Under the pieces are notes generated by a model. That model made no database searches and had not been told where the DNA came from. It saw only the letters and a list, made by a program, of their open reading frames with translations. Position numbers and translations under genes: made by a program. Below are positions 16,719 to 24,907 of a stretch of DNA of 64,000 bases, piece by piece. Each line of letters starts with the position of its first letter. Position 1 is the stretch's first letter. The stretch is taken from contig NZ_JAUTAR010000001.1 of the NCBI RefSeq assembly GCF_030818695.1, positions 1,358,501 through 1,422,500 on the forward strand. Reading direction: 5' to 3'. The DNA comes from Chryseobacterium sp. SORGH_AS_0447 (GTDB lineage Bacteria; Bacteroidota; Bacteroidia; Flavobacteriales; Weeksellaceae).

Positions 16719-18470
16719 ATGTCCCTGCCGCTAAGACTGCTGTTTTTGGTAGTGGTCTTTATTTCAACGTTTGCCTTTTCACAGGAACAGCCTAAGCCTT
16801 TCCAGAAAGATCCGTATTTTACCCCCGCTACTCCGCAGAAAAATGCTCCGCCCGCAGAAAAGGTAAAGCATATCCACTCCGACGAGCTGCGGAAGGACGA
16901 AAAATACGACGGGAATAATTACTTCGTAGGAAATGTGCAGTTTTCCCATCAGGGATCTCTGCTGAATGCCGATCTGGTGATTGTTTATGAAGAACAGAAC
17001 TTCATTAAAGCTATCGGGAACGTAAAGCTTCAGAATGCAGACGGCTCCGTAATTACCGCCAATGAAATGGAGTATGACGGAAATACGCAGAAAGGGATCG
17101 CCCGTAAAAATGTCGTGCTTACCGATCCTAAAGGCACCGTCATCAGAACCGAAACCATGTATTACGACAGGGTTTCCAATCAGGCCTATTACAATACCGG
17201 AGGTACAATCAATGACGGTAAAAGTACGACGTACTCAAAATCTGCAACCTATTATCTTACGACCAGGACGATCGATCTTACCGGAAGGGTGAAGATTGAG
17301 GATAACCAATATGTTCTGGAAGGCGATAATGTTGTCCAGAACCAGAATACCAATATCGTCAACATTAATGGTCCGACGACAATCGTCAATAAAAAGAATC
17401 CTAAGAACCGGATCGTAACCGACAAAGGGAATTACAATACAAATACGAAAGAAGCTTTCCTTTATAAAAATTCAAAGGTGTATTACAATGATAAAATCCT
17501 TACCGGGGATGAAATGTACTACAACCAGCTGACCGGTTTCGGAAAGGCAACGGGAAATGTTACCCTGGATGATCCTAACGAAAGAAGATGGATAAAAGGA
17601 GGCTACGGGGAAATTTTCGAAAAGAAAGATTCTGCTATGATGACTAAAAATCCGTATGCGGTAAAGGCATTGGAAAAAGATTCCATGTACTTCGCTGCAG
17701 AAAAAATCATTTCTTTCCAGCGTCCGGATTCTGCAGATATCAAAGTTAAAAAAAGCTTTCTGCGGGCTTTCCGTAAAGGAAGGTTCTACAAATCGAATGC
17801 ACAGGGAAGGGCAGACTCTATTGCCTTTAACGAAACGGATGGGGTGCTTCATATGTACACGGATCCTATTCTCTGGAGCAACGGTAAGCAGGTAACAGGA
17901 GACAAGGTAGAAGCTTATTTCAATACCCAAACCGAAAGCATCGACTCTTTAAAAGTAATCGGAAATGCTTTTGCCATCAGCAAAGTGGATTCTCTGAACC
18001 TGAAAGATGAATTCAACCAGGTAAAAGGAAAGCTGATGACGGTATACTATGGCGAAGATAATAACATTAAGGAAGCCAAGGTGATCGGAAATGCACAGGC
18101 CATATCTTATTCTGATGACGAAAACAAGCAGACCAAAGAAAAGGAAAGAATAGGGATTTCTCTCACCTCATGCGGAATCATCGATGCCATATTCGAGGAA
18201 AAGCTGCTTTATGTGGTGGAATGTAATATCGGTGCCACTTCAGACACTTATCCGATGAGTATGATCGAGCCTGAAAAACGGAAATTTCCGGATTTCAATT
18301 GGAATACCAAAGACCGTATTCTCAAATGGCAGGATATCCTGGTCGATACGCCGAATTATGAAGAAATCAAGTACGAATCCGACAATACCTTATACAATAA
18401 AGCTCAGGAGGCAGTAGAAAAAGAGAAAGCGAAAGAAGAAGCCAAGAAGCCTAAGCGGGTAAGAAGATAA
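16719..18470 (+). CDS. OstA-like / LptA-domain protein (lipopolysaccharide transport)
   Basis: A 583-residue periplasmic protein: signal peptide (MSLPLRLLFLVVVF, cleaved near AFSQ) followed by repeated OstA (LptA) beta-jellyroll strands. Phrases such as 'GNVQFSHQGSLLNADLVIVY', 'GNVKLQNADGSVITA' and 'GNVTLDD' recur, and the C-terminal end is Lys/Arg-rich. OstA modules form the bridge that carries LPS from the inner to the outer membrane. Start could be 16710 (ATG overlapping the fur stop) or 16719; both give the same signal peptide core. It is co-transcribed with the Fur-type gene. In Bacteroidota this longer OstA protein is thought to replace the small LptA; that is inference here. Confidence 0.85.
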   Translation: MSLPLRLLFLVVVFISTFAFSQEQPKPFQKDPYFTPATPQKNAPPAEKVKHIHSDELRKDEKYDGNNYFVGNVQFSHQGSLLNADLVIVYEEQNFIKAIGNVKLQNADGSVITANEMEYDGNTQKGIARKNVVLTDPKGTVIRTETMYYDRVSNQAYYNTGGTINDGKSTTYSKSATYYLTTRTIDLTGRVKIEDNQYVLEGDNVVQNQNTNIVNINGPTTIVNKKNPKNRIVTDKGNYNTNTKEAFLYKNSKVYYNDKILTGDEMYYNQLTGFGKATGNVTLDDPNERRWIKGGYGEIFEKKDSAMMTKNPYAVKALEKDSMYFAAEKIISFQRPDSADIKVKKSFLRAFRKGRFYKSNAQGRADSIAFNETDGVLHMYTDPILWSNGKQVTGDKVEAYFNTQTESIDSLKVIGNAFAISKVDSLNLKDEFNQVKGKLMTVYYGEDNNIKEAKVIGNAQAISYSDDENKQTKEKERIGISLTSCGIIDAIFEEKLLYVVECNIGATSDTYPMSMIEPEKRKFPDFNWNTKDRILKWQDILVDTPNYEEIKYESDNTLYNKAQEAVEKEKAKEEAKKPKRVRR

Positions 18471-18889
18471 CCGTTTTTTACCGGTCAACTAAGAAAAAAT
18501 ACATCAGCTCACCATTTTCTATAGCGGAAATGGTGAGTTATCGTTATAAAAACTCTGTGTACATAGCCTTTTCAGGGCTTTTTTTTGCTTTAATGTTAAA
18601 AAAATTCAATCCATTTATTCAAAAACCAGTGAACGTAAAAACCCCGCTGCCAGAGCCTTCTGGGATTAATTAATTTTCATGATATGTTGAATTGAAGTAG
18701 CAGATCAGTATAAAAGTAAAATATTTTTTATTGAATGTGTATTTTTATTCAAATTTTTCTATATATTTATCATAGAAAATATATGAAACTATATTAATAT
18801 TTTGTGATTTGGTGGTATCGCTTACAGAATTTACTGTAAGCGATTTTTTTATTCTATCGGGATTATTTCTGCATATCGCGAATGTTTTT
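18471..18889 (+). other. Intergenic region with three hairpins
   Basis: No gene is recognised in 419 bases. Hairpins: 18508-18537 (CTCACCATTTTC with GGAAATGGTGAG, one mismatch), which may end ostA transcription; a weak AGCC/GGCT hairpin with T8 at about 18564-18586; and the strong terminator at 18817-18850. A 26-codon ORF at 18593 and a 20-codon ORF at 18736 exist but have no promoter or family support. Confidence 0.6.
18817..18850 (+). terminator. Strong terminator with no gene close upstream
   Basis: A perfect 11-bp stem, ATCGCTTACAG with CTGTAAGCGAT, a 6-nt loop and T7. The nearest upstream gene ends 347 bases away at 18470. Confidence 0.85.
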
Positions 18890-18897
18890 TAGCTTTG
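18890..18897 (+). promoter_or_regulatory. -7 element TAGCTTTG of class III aminotransferase gene
   Basis: Exact TAnnTTTG. It covers the TTG at 18895, which therefore cannot be the start codon, and supports the ATG at 18916. Confidence 0.6.
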
Positions 18898-18915
18898 CTG
18901 AAATTTTTCAGGAAA

Positions 18916-20097
18916 ATGGAAATGCAAAAAGATTTTTTTACCTATCAGGCCCAGACGACACCATTTGCCGCAGGTTTTGAAGTTGAGAGAGCGGAAGGAA
19001 GCTATATTTACGGTAAAGACGGAAGAAAATACCTGGATTTTGTAGCCGGGGTCTCTGCAAATACACTGGGGCATTCGCATCCGAAAATCGTCGAAGCTAT
19101 CAAGCAGCAGGCGGAAAAATATCTTCACGTTATGGTTTATGGAGAATATGCTCAGGAAAAACCGGTTGCGTTGTGTAGGCTGTTGGCCGAAGCTACCCCT
19201 GATCCCCTGGAAATTACCTATCTGGTGAACAGTGGGGCAGAAGCGATCGACGGAAGCCTGAAGCTGGCCAAAAGATATACCGGAAGGGAAGAGATCGTTT
19301 CCTTTAAAAACTCTTATCACGGGAATACGCACGGCGCCCTGAGTGTTTCGGGAAATGAATTTCATAAAAGGGAATTCCGGCCTTTACTGCCGATGGTTTC
19401 TTTTATTGAATTCAATAATGAAAACGATTTTGATAAGATCACGGAAAAGACGGCCTGTGTAATAATGGAAACGATTCAGGGAGCCGCAGGTTTTCTGGTT
19501 CCTGATAAAAACTATTTAGTCAATTTAAAGAAAAGATGTGAAGAAGTCGGTGCTTTGCTGATCCTGGATGAAATACAGCCGGGGTTCGGGAGAACCGGAA
19601 AACTGTTTTCCTTTGAGCATTTCGGAATTGTTCCGGATATTCTGGTGATGGGAAAAGGAATGGGTGGAGGCGTTCCGGTAGGCGCTTTTATGAGTTCAAA
19701 AAAGATAATGGAAACTTTATCCCATTCTCCGAAACTGGGCCATATTACAACCTTCGGAGGCAATCCGCTGATTGCTGCTTCCAGCCATGCCACTTTAGAG
19801 GAAGTGCTGGAAAGCGGACTGATGGGCGAAGTGGATGAAAAAGAGCAGCTATACAGAACCCTGCTGGTTCATCCCAAAATTAAAAATATCAACGGGAAAG
19901 GCCTGATGCTGGCAGTAAATCTGGGATCGCCGGAATATACGCTTGAAGTAGCCAAGAAATGTATGGATAAAGGGCTGATTGTCTTCTGGCAGCTATACAG
20001 GAATGAATATCTGCGGATTTCACCGCCGCTCACCATTTCAAAAAAAGAGATCGAAGAAGGCTGTAACATTATCATTGATGTACTGAACGAAAATTAA
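18916..20097 (+). CDS. Class III (acetylornithine/aspartate-type) aminotransferase
   Basis: A 393-residue PLP enzyme of fold type I, cytosolic. The PLP-binding Lys is K247 in ILVMGKGMGGG, and the Asp that touches the pyridine nitrogen is D218 in LDEIQ; G-S-G-A and 'YHGNTHG' contacts are present. The closest functional group by sequence feel is the ArgD/OAT branch, but many Bacteroidota keep such a gene next to ostA without a known substrate, so no symbol is given. The ATG at 18916 is taken (18922 is an alternative) because the -7 element lies just before it. It is followed by a terminator. Confidence 0.9.
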   Translation: MEMQKDFFTYQAQTTPFAAGFEVERAEGSYIYGKDGRKYLDFVAGVSANTLGHSHPKIVEAIKQQAEKYLHVMVYGEYAQEKPVALCRLLAEATPDPLEITYLVNSGAEAIDGSLKLAKRYTGREEIVSFKNSYHGNTHGALSVSGNEFHKREFRPLLPMVSFIEFNNENDFDKITEKTACVIMETIQGAAGFLVPDKNYLVNLKKRCEEVGALLILDEIQPGFGRTGKLFSFEHFGIVPDILVMGKGMGGGVPVGAFMSSKKIMETLSHSPKLGHITTFGGNPLIAASSHATLEEVLESGLMGEVDEKEQLYRTLLVHPKIKNINGKGLMLAVNLGSPEYTLEVAKKCMDKGLIVFWQLYRNEYLRISPPLTISKKEIEEGCNIIIDVLNEN

Positions 20098-20101
20098 AAT
20101 A

Positions 20102-20130
20102 GAAAACTCTTCATCCGAAGGGTTTTTTCG
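20102..20130 (+). terminator. Rho-independent terminator
   Basis: AAAACTCTTC pairs with GAAGGGTTTT (one G-U) around ATCC, ending in T6. Confidence 0.75.
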
Positions 20131-20284
20131 TGTAAACAGGCCGCAGTATCAGCAGGAAATTAGAACTAAACGCTTATTTAAAATTCTCTGACAAATATCA
20201 TGAAGATTATATAAAAAAATAAATACATTTTTGTGTAATAAAAAAATTAATTTATATATTGCGGGACGATTAAAACAAAGATAT

Positions 20285-20671
20285 ATGGCGAAACATAAAG
20301 TCCATTACGAATTCCCAATGCACTGTCTATCAGAGATTTTATATGAATATCTGGCGACTGCGGAGGGGTTGTCTGAATGGTTTGCGGATGAGGTAACAGA
20401 GAAAGGCGATGACTTCTTTTTCAGCTGGGGCGGAGGACCTTCTGAGAAGGCGACTTTAATCAGATATAAGCCTGAAGGTTTTGTGCGTTTCCGATGGGAA
20501 GAAGATGAAGGAACGAAAAACTTCTTTGAAATGACGATCACTATTGATGATATTACCGAAGATCTATCCCTCAATATTACAGATTTCTGCGAAGAAGGCG
20601 ATGAAAATGAAAATGCCATGTATTGGGAAAACCTTATAGAAAACCTTAGAATTAAATTAGGTGCTGCCTAA
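20285..20671 (+). CDS. START-like domain protein
   Basis: A 128-residue SRPBCC-fold protein. The opening 'KHKVHYEFPMHCLSEILYEYLATAEGLSEWFAD' is that of the START-like family (START_2) common in Bacteroidota; 'GFVRFRWEEDE' and an acidic helix at the C-terminus follow. SRPBCC folds bind hydrophobic ligands in a deep cavity, but none is known. The ATG at 20285 removes an upstream 18-codon extension without homology. The class IV aminotransferase-fold gene follows after 76 bases, a neighbourhood seen in related genomes. Confidence 0.85.
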   Translation: MAKHKVHYEFPMHCLSEILYEYLATAEGLSEWFADEVTEKGDDFFFSWGGGPSEKATLIRYKPEGFVRFRWEEDEGTKNFFEMTITIDDITEDLSLNITDFCEEGDENENAMYWENLIENLRIKLGAA

Positions 20672-20747
20672 ACGTAGGCCGCGCTGCATGATAAAACTGA
20701 TGAACGATTTATCGTTCATTATTTTTTTATAAACAAATCAGAGACAA

Positions 20748-21560
20748 GTGGAAAATCAATATTTTACATCAGACGAAATAGCGGTACGGAACAGGGCTTT
20801 TCTTTCAGGAGATACGGTGAAGGTTTCCTTTTTTATCAGGAACGGTAATCTGATCATGGATGAGGAATGTTATTTCTTCCTGATGGCTTCCATGAGAAAA
20901 ATGAGGCTGAACATTCCTTTAACCTATACCCTTGAGTTTTTCCAGTCGCTTTTCCAGAAAGAACTGATCGATGGGAAAGGGATCAAAAACGGAATTATCA
21001 ATTTCCAGGTATTTAGAAATCTGGATGGGATGACCCTTTCGAAATCTTCGGTTTCTTACTTTTATGAAGTAACGGAAATGTCCGATGTGCTGGCAGTTCA
21101 TGAAAGAGCTTTAGAACTGGATTTAATAAAGGAAATTAACGTTAATAATAACCTTTTAAGCAATATCCGTGTTCATAGCCCGGAAAACATTTACGGGGAG
21201 ATTTATGCCCAGGAAAATGACCTGGATGATGTAATTCTCCTGAATCCTAATAAAAGGATTGCCCGTACGACTTTTGGAAATCTACTCTTTCTGGAAGGAA
21301 ACGTTATTAAAATCCCTAAACAGACCGAAGGGGCTTACATTTCGCCTTTGATGGAAAATTTTGTCACCTTCCTGCATAAGAACAACCTTGCCGATATCCA
21401 GGAGCATGAGATCATTGCTTTTGAATCCCAGAAAGCTGAAGAAATCCTGTTGATTTCCGATGAAAAAGGAATTTTCACTGTGGGCAAAATCAGGAATAAA
21501 ACCTTTGGAAATACCCGTCTTAAAGAACTGACGGAAAACTGGAGAAACAGTTTTTTATAA
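20748..21560 (+). CDS. Class IV aminotransferase-fold protein lacking PLP residues
   Basis: A 270-residue protein whose whole length follows the D-amino acid aminotransferase/4-amino-4-deoxychorismate lyase fold ('IAVRNRAFLSGDTVKVSFFIRNG' at the start; 'NDLDDVILLNPNKRI' and GNLLF in the middle). When read against D-AAT, the three cofactor residues are not conserved: the phosphate-binding Arg falls at F44, the Schiff-base Lys at V132 (INVNNNLL), and the pyridine-binding Glu at R173. The protein is therefore probably not a PLP aminotransferase, despite the usual label. GTG start (GTGGAAAAT). It ends in a terminator and is next to the START-like gene. Alignment was done by eye. Confidence 0.75.
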   Translation: MENQYFTSDEIAVRNRAFLSGDTVKVSFFIRNGNLIMDEECYFFLMASMRKMRLNIPLTYTLEFFQSLFQKELIDGKGIKNGIINFQVFRNLDGMTLSKSSVSYFYEVTEMSDVLAVHERALELDLIKEINVNNNLLSNIRVHSPENIYGEIYAQENDLDDVILLNPNKRIARTTFGNLLFLEGNVIKIPKQTEGAYISPLMENFVTFLHKNNLADIQEHEIIAFESQKAEEILLISDEKGIFTVGKIRNKTFGNTRLKELTENWRNSFL

Positions 21561-21587
21561 TGAATATTTCATAAATTTTATATAAAT

Positions 21588-21617
21588 GAAACCCGGCAAT
21601 AATGCCGGGTTTTTTGA
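21588..21617 (+). terminator. Rho-independent terminator (bidirectional)
   Basis: ACCCGGCA (21591-21598) pairs with TGCCGGGT (21603-21610) around ATAA, followed by T6. Confidence 0.85.
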
Positions 21618-21631
21618 TGCGATGAAAAATG

Positions 21632-22204
21632 TTAGTAGAAATAAATTAAGCCAATTCTGTAAACATCCCTGCGAGCATGATAGTAAGTTAACACCAGATC
21701 ATCATACTGTTTGGTAAACCCTTTTGAAAAGCTTCCTTCCAAAATAAAATGATTTGATATTTTATAGTTTAATCCTATATCTCCGCTGATGCCGAATCTT
21801 CTTCTGAAGTAATAAGGCTGACTTTCTTCACTGTCAGGAATATAATTTAGTTTTGGACCTGCTACTAAAGAGAATCTTTTGTAAAAATTGTATTTATAAT
21901 ACACGGGAAGTTCTAAAAATGTAACCCGATCAGTAAAAGAAATTAATAAGTTTGATTGAATGTAAGATTTCTCGGAAATTTGCTTTTCCACCACAAACCC
22001 TGTATAAGCTTCATCAATAATATCGCTTAGATAGCCTGACGGCTCACCGTTTTCATCTATTGCATTTATATTAGAGTAGTTCCAGCCTGCTTTTATACCG
22101 TACTTTAATGGATATTTTTGCGAATAGGTTAAAATTGTTAATAGCAAAAACAAAACATTGAGGAACTTGTCCCCAATGTTTTCATTTATTTTAATACACT
22201 TCAT
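21632..22204 (-). CDS. Outer-membrane beta-barrel (porin-family) protein
   Basis: A 190-residue protein with an N-terminal hydrophobic segment (about 13-28, cut near TYSQ), then alternating strands ('GIKAGWNYSNINA', 'RFSLVAGPKLNYIPD', 'ISGDIGLNYKISNHFILEG') ending in aromatic 'RIGLIYFY', which is the C-terminal pattern of an eight-stranded barrel inserted by BamA. The ATG at 22204 overlaps the end of the preceding lipoprotein gene by 14 bases; the frame extends further upstream, but without a signal peptide start. It forms an operon with the lipoprotein. Function unknown. Confidence 0.75.
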   Translation of the reverse strand: MKCIKINENIGDKFLNVLFLLLTILTYSQKYPLKYGIKAGWNYSNINAIDENGEPSGYLSDIIDEAYTGFVVEKQISEKSYIQSNLLISFTDRVTFLELPVYYKYNFYKRFSLVAGPKLNYIPDSEESQPYYFRRRFGISGDIGLNYKISNHFILEGSFSKGFTKQYDDLVLTYYHARRDVYRIGLIYFY

Positions 22205-23384
22205 TCTGATAAGAATTTCCTTCTTGTTTATGTACGCTGAAAAATACATTTTGTTTTACGGATACATCACCGAGTATCTTTGCTCTTTCCTTAATTTTTT
22301 TTCTCCTTTTTTCTCTACCGGTTAATGGTTCATCACCATAGTCATTACACTGATAAGCTGTAGCTGTTTTACCATAAAAACCAGTGTAAATAGTTGCTTT
22401 GAATTTCTTCCATTTCCCTTTTTTCTTTCTATATGATCTTGTATAAGTTTTCATTAGTGTCTGCCCCGGAAAATTAGGAAAATGAGCATCTTTAAATTTA
22501 TGTTTCCAAACTATTTTTCTTTCTGAACTGAATAAATGTTCACCTTTATCCTTAATCTCGCTGTGGCAGTAACCGCCCTGTGAAGGAGGAACAGTGGCAA
22601 CAACAGTTACCCCTGAATCTTTATAAGGTTCAACTGCTTGGGATACCTGCCCTTGAGTAGCTCCGCCAATATTGATCGGTTGTTGTGTAGGGTTTGTAAT
22701 GTTGTTTAAGGCAGTCAGAATATCAGTTGCTGTTCCGATATCATTGATAGGAAAACTTGCGTATCCCCAATCATATCTTTTATAAAGCGTATAACCGTTT
22801 TTACAGTCACCAACAATAAATTCTGAACCTAAGCTTAATAATGCTCTTTCTGTTTCATCGTCTATATAATATTCATCAGGAGCGGTATTTAAATCCCACG
22901 CTCCGTCACCTTGTTGATCCAGCCACGCATCATCCAGTTCGGCTAGGTATTGCCTTAGGGAGCAAAAATGCAGATCTTTTTCAAAATCAATTAGTGGCTG
23001 ATTTTCATCAAAGCCTACTGATTCAGCATAATCATCTGCTTCTTCATCTGTCATACCGGCAGTTTGTTGATCAAAAGCATCATTGTAATCTTCAATCTGC
23101 TGATCTAATTTTACAATAGCTGTTTCATAATCCTGCAATGTAGGAAATACTAAGATGTTGTTTTGGCATGAAGTAGCGAGACTGTTATCTAAATTGACAG
23201 CTTTTATGCCCGGAATAATACTACTTGCGGTAGAATTTTCAAAGAAATCACAAACGGATTCACGTCCTTTAGCTGATATTTTTGCATTTGAATTAGAATT
23301 TGCTTCAGTGTCAAATTCTCTTTCCGAAGAACAAGAAGAAAATAATGAGCCGACAACCAAGCTCATGATTAGAGTTTTTTTCAT
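22191..23384 (-). CDS. Hypothetical lipoprotein
   Basis: A 397-residue protein starting MKKTLIMSLVVGSLFSSCSS, a lipoprotein signal with Cys18 as the lipidated residue (-3 is Phe, unusual). The rest is unrecognised: an acidic helical region (about 90-170, 'EDYNDAFDQQTAGMTDEEAD'), a Gly/Gln/Pro stretch near 235-280, and a basic C-terminal third (KKKGKWKKFK). Start ATG at 23382-23384. Its promoter element TATTTTTG (23407-23414) and a perfect palindrome lie directly upstream. It is the first gene of a pair with the beta-barrel gene; codon use and AT content differ little from neighbours. Confidence 0.75.
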   Translation of the reverse strand: MKKTLIMSLVVGSLFSSCSSEREFDTEANSNSNAKISAKGRESVCDFFENSTASSIIPGIKAVNLDNSLATSCQNNILVFPTLQDYETAIVKLDQQIEDYNDAFDQQTAGMTDEEADDYAESVGFDENQPLIDFEKDLHFCSLRQYLAELDDAWLDQQGDGAWDLNTAPDEYYIDDETERALLSLGSEFIVGDCKNGYTLYKRYDWGYASFPINDIGTATDILTALNNITNPTQQPINIGGATQGQVSQAVEPYKDSGVTVVATVPPSQGGYCHSEIKDKGEHLFSSERKIVWKHKFKDAHFPNFPGQTLMKTYTRSYRKKKGKWKKFKATIYTGFYGKTATAYQCNDYGDEPLTGREKRRKKIKERAKILGDVSVKQNVFFSVHKQEGNSYQNEVY

Positions 23385-23406
23385 TGTAATTAATTTTTTG
23401 ACAGAG

Positions 23407-23414
23407 CAAAAATA
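23407..23414 (-). promoter_or_regulatory. -7 element TATTTTTG of lipoprotein gene
   Basis: Exact TAnnTTTG on the minus strand. A TTTTG in the palindrome arm is 20 bases upstream. Confidence 0.6.
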
Positions 23415-23419
23415 TGTGA

Positions 23420-23441
23420 AATTTTGTGGTACCACAAAATT
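23420..23441. promoter_or_regulatory. 22-bp perfect palindrome (putative operator)
   Basis: AATTTTGTGGT followed by its exact complement ACCACAAAATT. It covers the -33 region and spacer of the lipoprotein promoter, where a repressor or activator would bind. Confidence 0.6.
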
Positions 23442-23578
23442 ATTTATGAACAAATTATTAATTTTTTTAATCCCATGCTATTCTAAAAGTGGAGTTATTA
23501 TTTGTGACAGATATTTTGTAAGATCCTTTCTATACAGCAACAAAGTTCTAAATCAATAATATATATCACTCTAAATTG

Positions 23579-23622
23579 ACAAACCCGGTAAACAACGTAT
23601 CACAGTCCTTTACCGGGTTTTA
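23579..23622. terminator. Hairpin between convergent ends (weak T runs)
   Basis: AAACCCGGTAAA (23581-23592) pairs with TTTACCGGGTTT (23609-23620) with a 16-nt loop. It is downstream of the amidase pseudogene on the minus strand. Confidence 0.7.
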
Positions 23623-23649
23623 TTCTGAACAGGTCAGAATTTGTTTATC

Positions 23650-24231
23650 TTAATATTCTTTGAAGACTTCTGTTAATTTCCGGGCAATTTCCTTCTGGCC
23701 TGCTTCGCTGCTCATATAGGTTTCATCTTTTGGACTATTGATAAATCCCAATTCCATAATGACCGCAGGAACTTCGGATTCCCTTAAAATATGAAGGTTT
23801 CTCTCTTCGATCTTCTAAACATTGAACTTTCTGGAAATTCTTTCGGCCAGTTTTTTTGAATTTTCTGTATTCTGTGTGTATATTTCCGGGCCTTCCTGTG
23901 TAGAATGACGATCGGCACTGCTGTTGATGTGCAAAGAAATAACCAGTTCAGGATGAAGCTGATTAATAAATGTGGTGCGCCCGCTCAGCGGGAGGTCGGT
24001 ATCGTTATCGCGGGTCAAGATAACTTCATATTTACTTTGGGTAGTATTGAATTTCTGGATTTCTTTTCCGATGCTGAGGACAATATCTTTTTCATAGATC
24101 CCGTTTCGACTGGCTCCCATATCATTTCCGCCATGACCGGCGTCGATTACGATCAGCTTTTTAGTTTCAGGGGTAAAAGATAAAAATGCTGCTGAAAAAG
24201 CGGCTAAAGCCAATAGTTTTATTCCTTTCAT
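23650..24231 (-). pseudogene. N-acetylmuramoyl-L-alanine amidase, broken by an in-frame amber codon
   Basis: The reading frame codes for an Amidase_3 zinc hydrolase that cleaves the stem peptide from muramic acid in the periplasm. The signal sequence (1-19), H33 in AGHGG, E47 and H101 in LHINSS are present in the first 138 residues. Codon 139 (23815-23817) is TAG; the same frame continues for 54 more codons with 'KIEERNLHILRESEVP' and MELGF and stops at TAA. The catalytic Glu (E160 in MELGF) lies beyond the amber, so the truncated product should be inactive. The tail is clean and intact, so the change may be recent or a sequencing error. Start ATG at 24229-24231. Confidence 0.85.
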
Positions 24232-24334
24232 ATGGCTGAGATTTGGTTTAACAAATAACGGCAATTCCAGGCTTAAACTTAGTTAATGGATTCTTAAAAT
24301 TTGTTAAATTTTTATTCAGCTTGTAAGATAAATT

Positions 24335-24883
24335 TTAATTTAGTGAAATATCTTCAGGAGAATTGGCCCACAGCAGGTATTCACCGCCGAGATTCTGCAT
24401 GATCGATTTCCATAAGGTCTGGTCATTCGGCAGGGTGTAATCAAGATTGTAGACATCCACTACGGTCCACACTTTCCGCTGGATCTCGCCGTCGAGCTGC
24501 AACGCTGTCCATCCGGAATATCCGGAAAATATCTTTACATCGTTAATATCCAGCTCGCCGTTTAGAACGGCACTGATGATGTTTTCGATATCTTCTGTCA
24601 GATAAAACTCAGAAGTTATTTCAGTGTAAATTTCGGTAACTTTCTTGCCTTTTACTATAAAGAAAACTTTGTCGTTTTCCACCGGTCCTCCATCATACAC
24701 TTCGATTTTAAAATCAAAAAAATCTTTGAACTTACTGCTCATCTGGCTGTTCTTTTTATTCAATATTAAACCGAAAGCACCATTTTCATTGTGCTCAACA
24801 ACAAGCACTACCGATCGGGAAAAAATATCGCCGGAAATGTCAGGTGTGGAAATTAATATTTTACCTTTGTAAGAGTAATTCAT
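24335..24883 (-). CDS. YqgE/AlgH family protein
   Basis: A 182-residue protein with the YqgE/AlgH signature: opening 'SYKGKILISTPDISGDIFSRSVVLVVEHNENGAFG', 'GGPVENDKVFF' in the middle and 'GYSGWTALQLDGE' towards the end. The fold is compact alpha/beta; the family's biochemical role is not settled. The ATG at 24881-24883 is chosen; the frame extends upstream but without any conserved residues. Its 5' end overlaps the promoter region of the divergent pdxH gene. Confidence 0.9.
   Translation of the reverse strand: MNYSYKGKILISTPDISGDIFSRSVVLVVEHNENGAFGLILNKKNSQMSSKFKDFFDFKIEVYDGGPVENDKVFFIVKGKKVTEIYTEITSEFYLTEDIENIISAVLNGELDINDVKIFSGYSGWTALQLDGEIQRKVWTVVDVYNLDYTLPNDQTLWKSIMQNLGGEYLLWANSPEDISLN
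24862..24869 (+). promoter_or_regulatory. -7 element TACCTTTG of pdxH
   Basis: Exact TAnnTTTG inside the first codons of the divergent yqgE gene, 38 bases before the pdxH ATG. Confidence 0.5.
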
Positions 24884-24886
24884 ACT

Positions 24887-24894
24887 CAAATTTA
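24887..24894 (-). promoter_or_regulatory. -7 element TAAATTTG of yqgE
   Basis: Exact TAnnTTTG, three bases before the yqgE ATG on the minus strand. Confidence 0.5.
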
Positions 24895-24907
24895 ATAAAA
24901 AATATTT

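Noticed and set aside
18593..18673. 26-codon ORF in the ostA/aminotransferase gap.
   Set aside because: No promoter element, no bias in composition and no link to the hairpin; random ORF of this size is expected.
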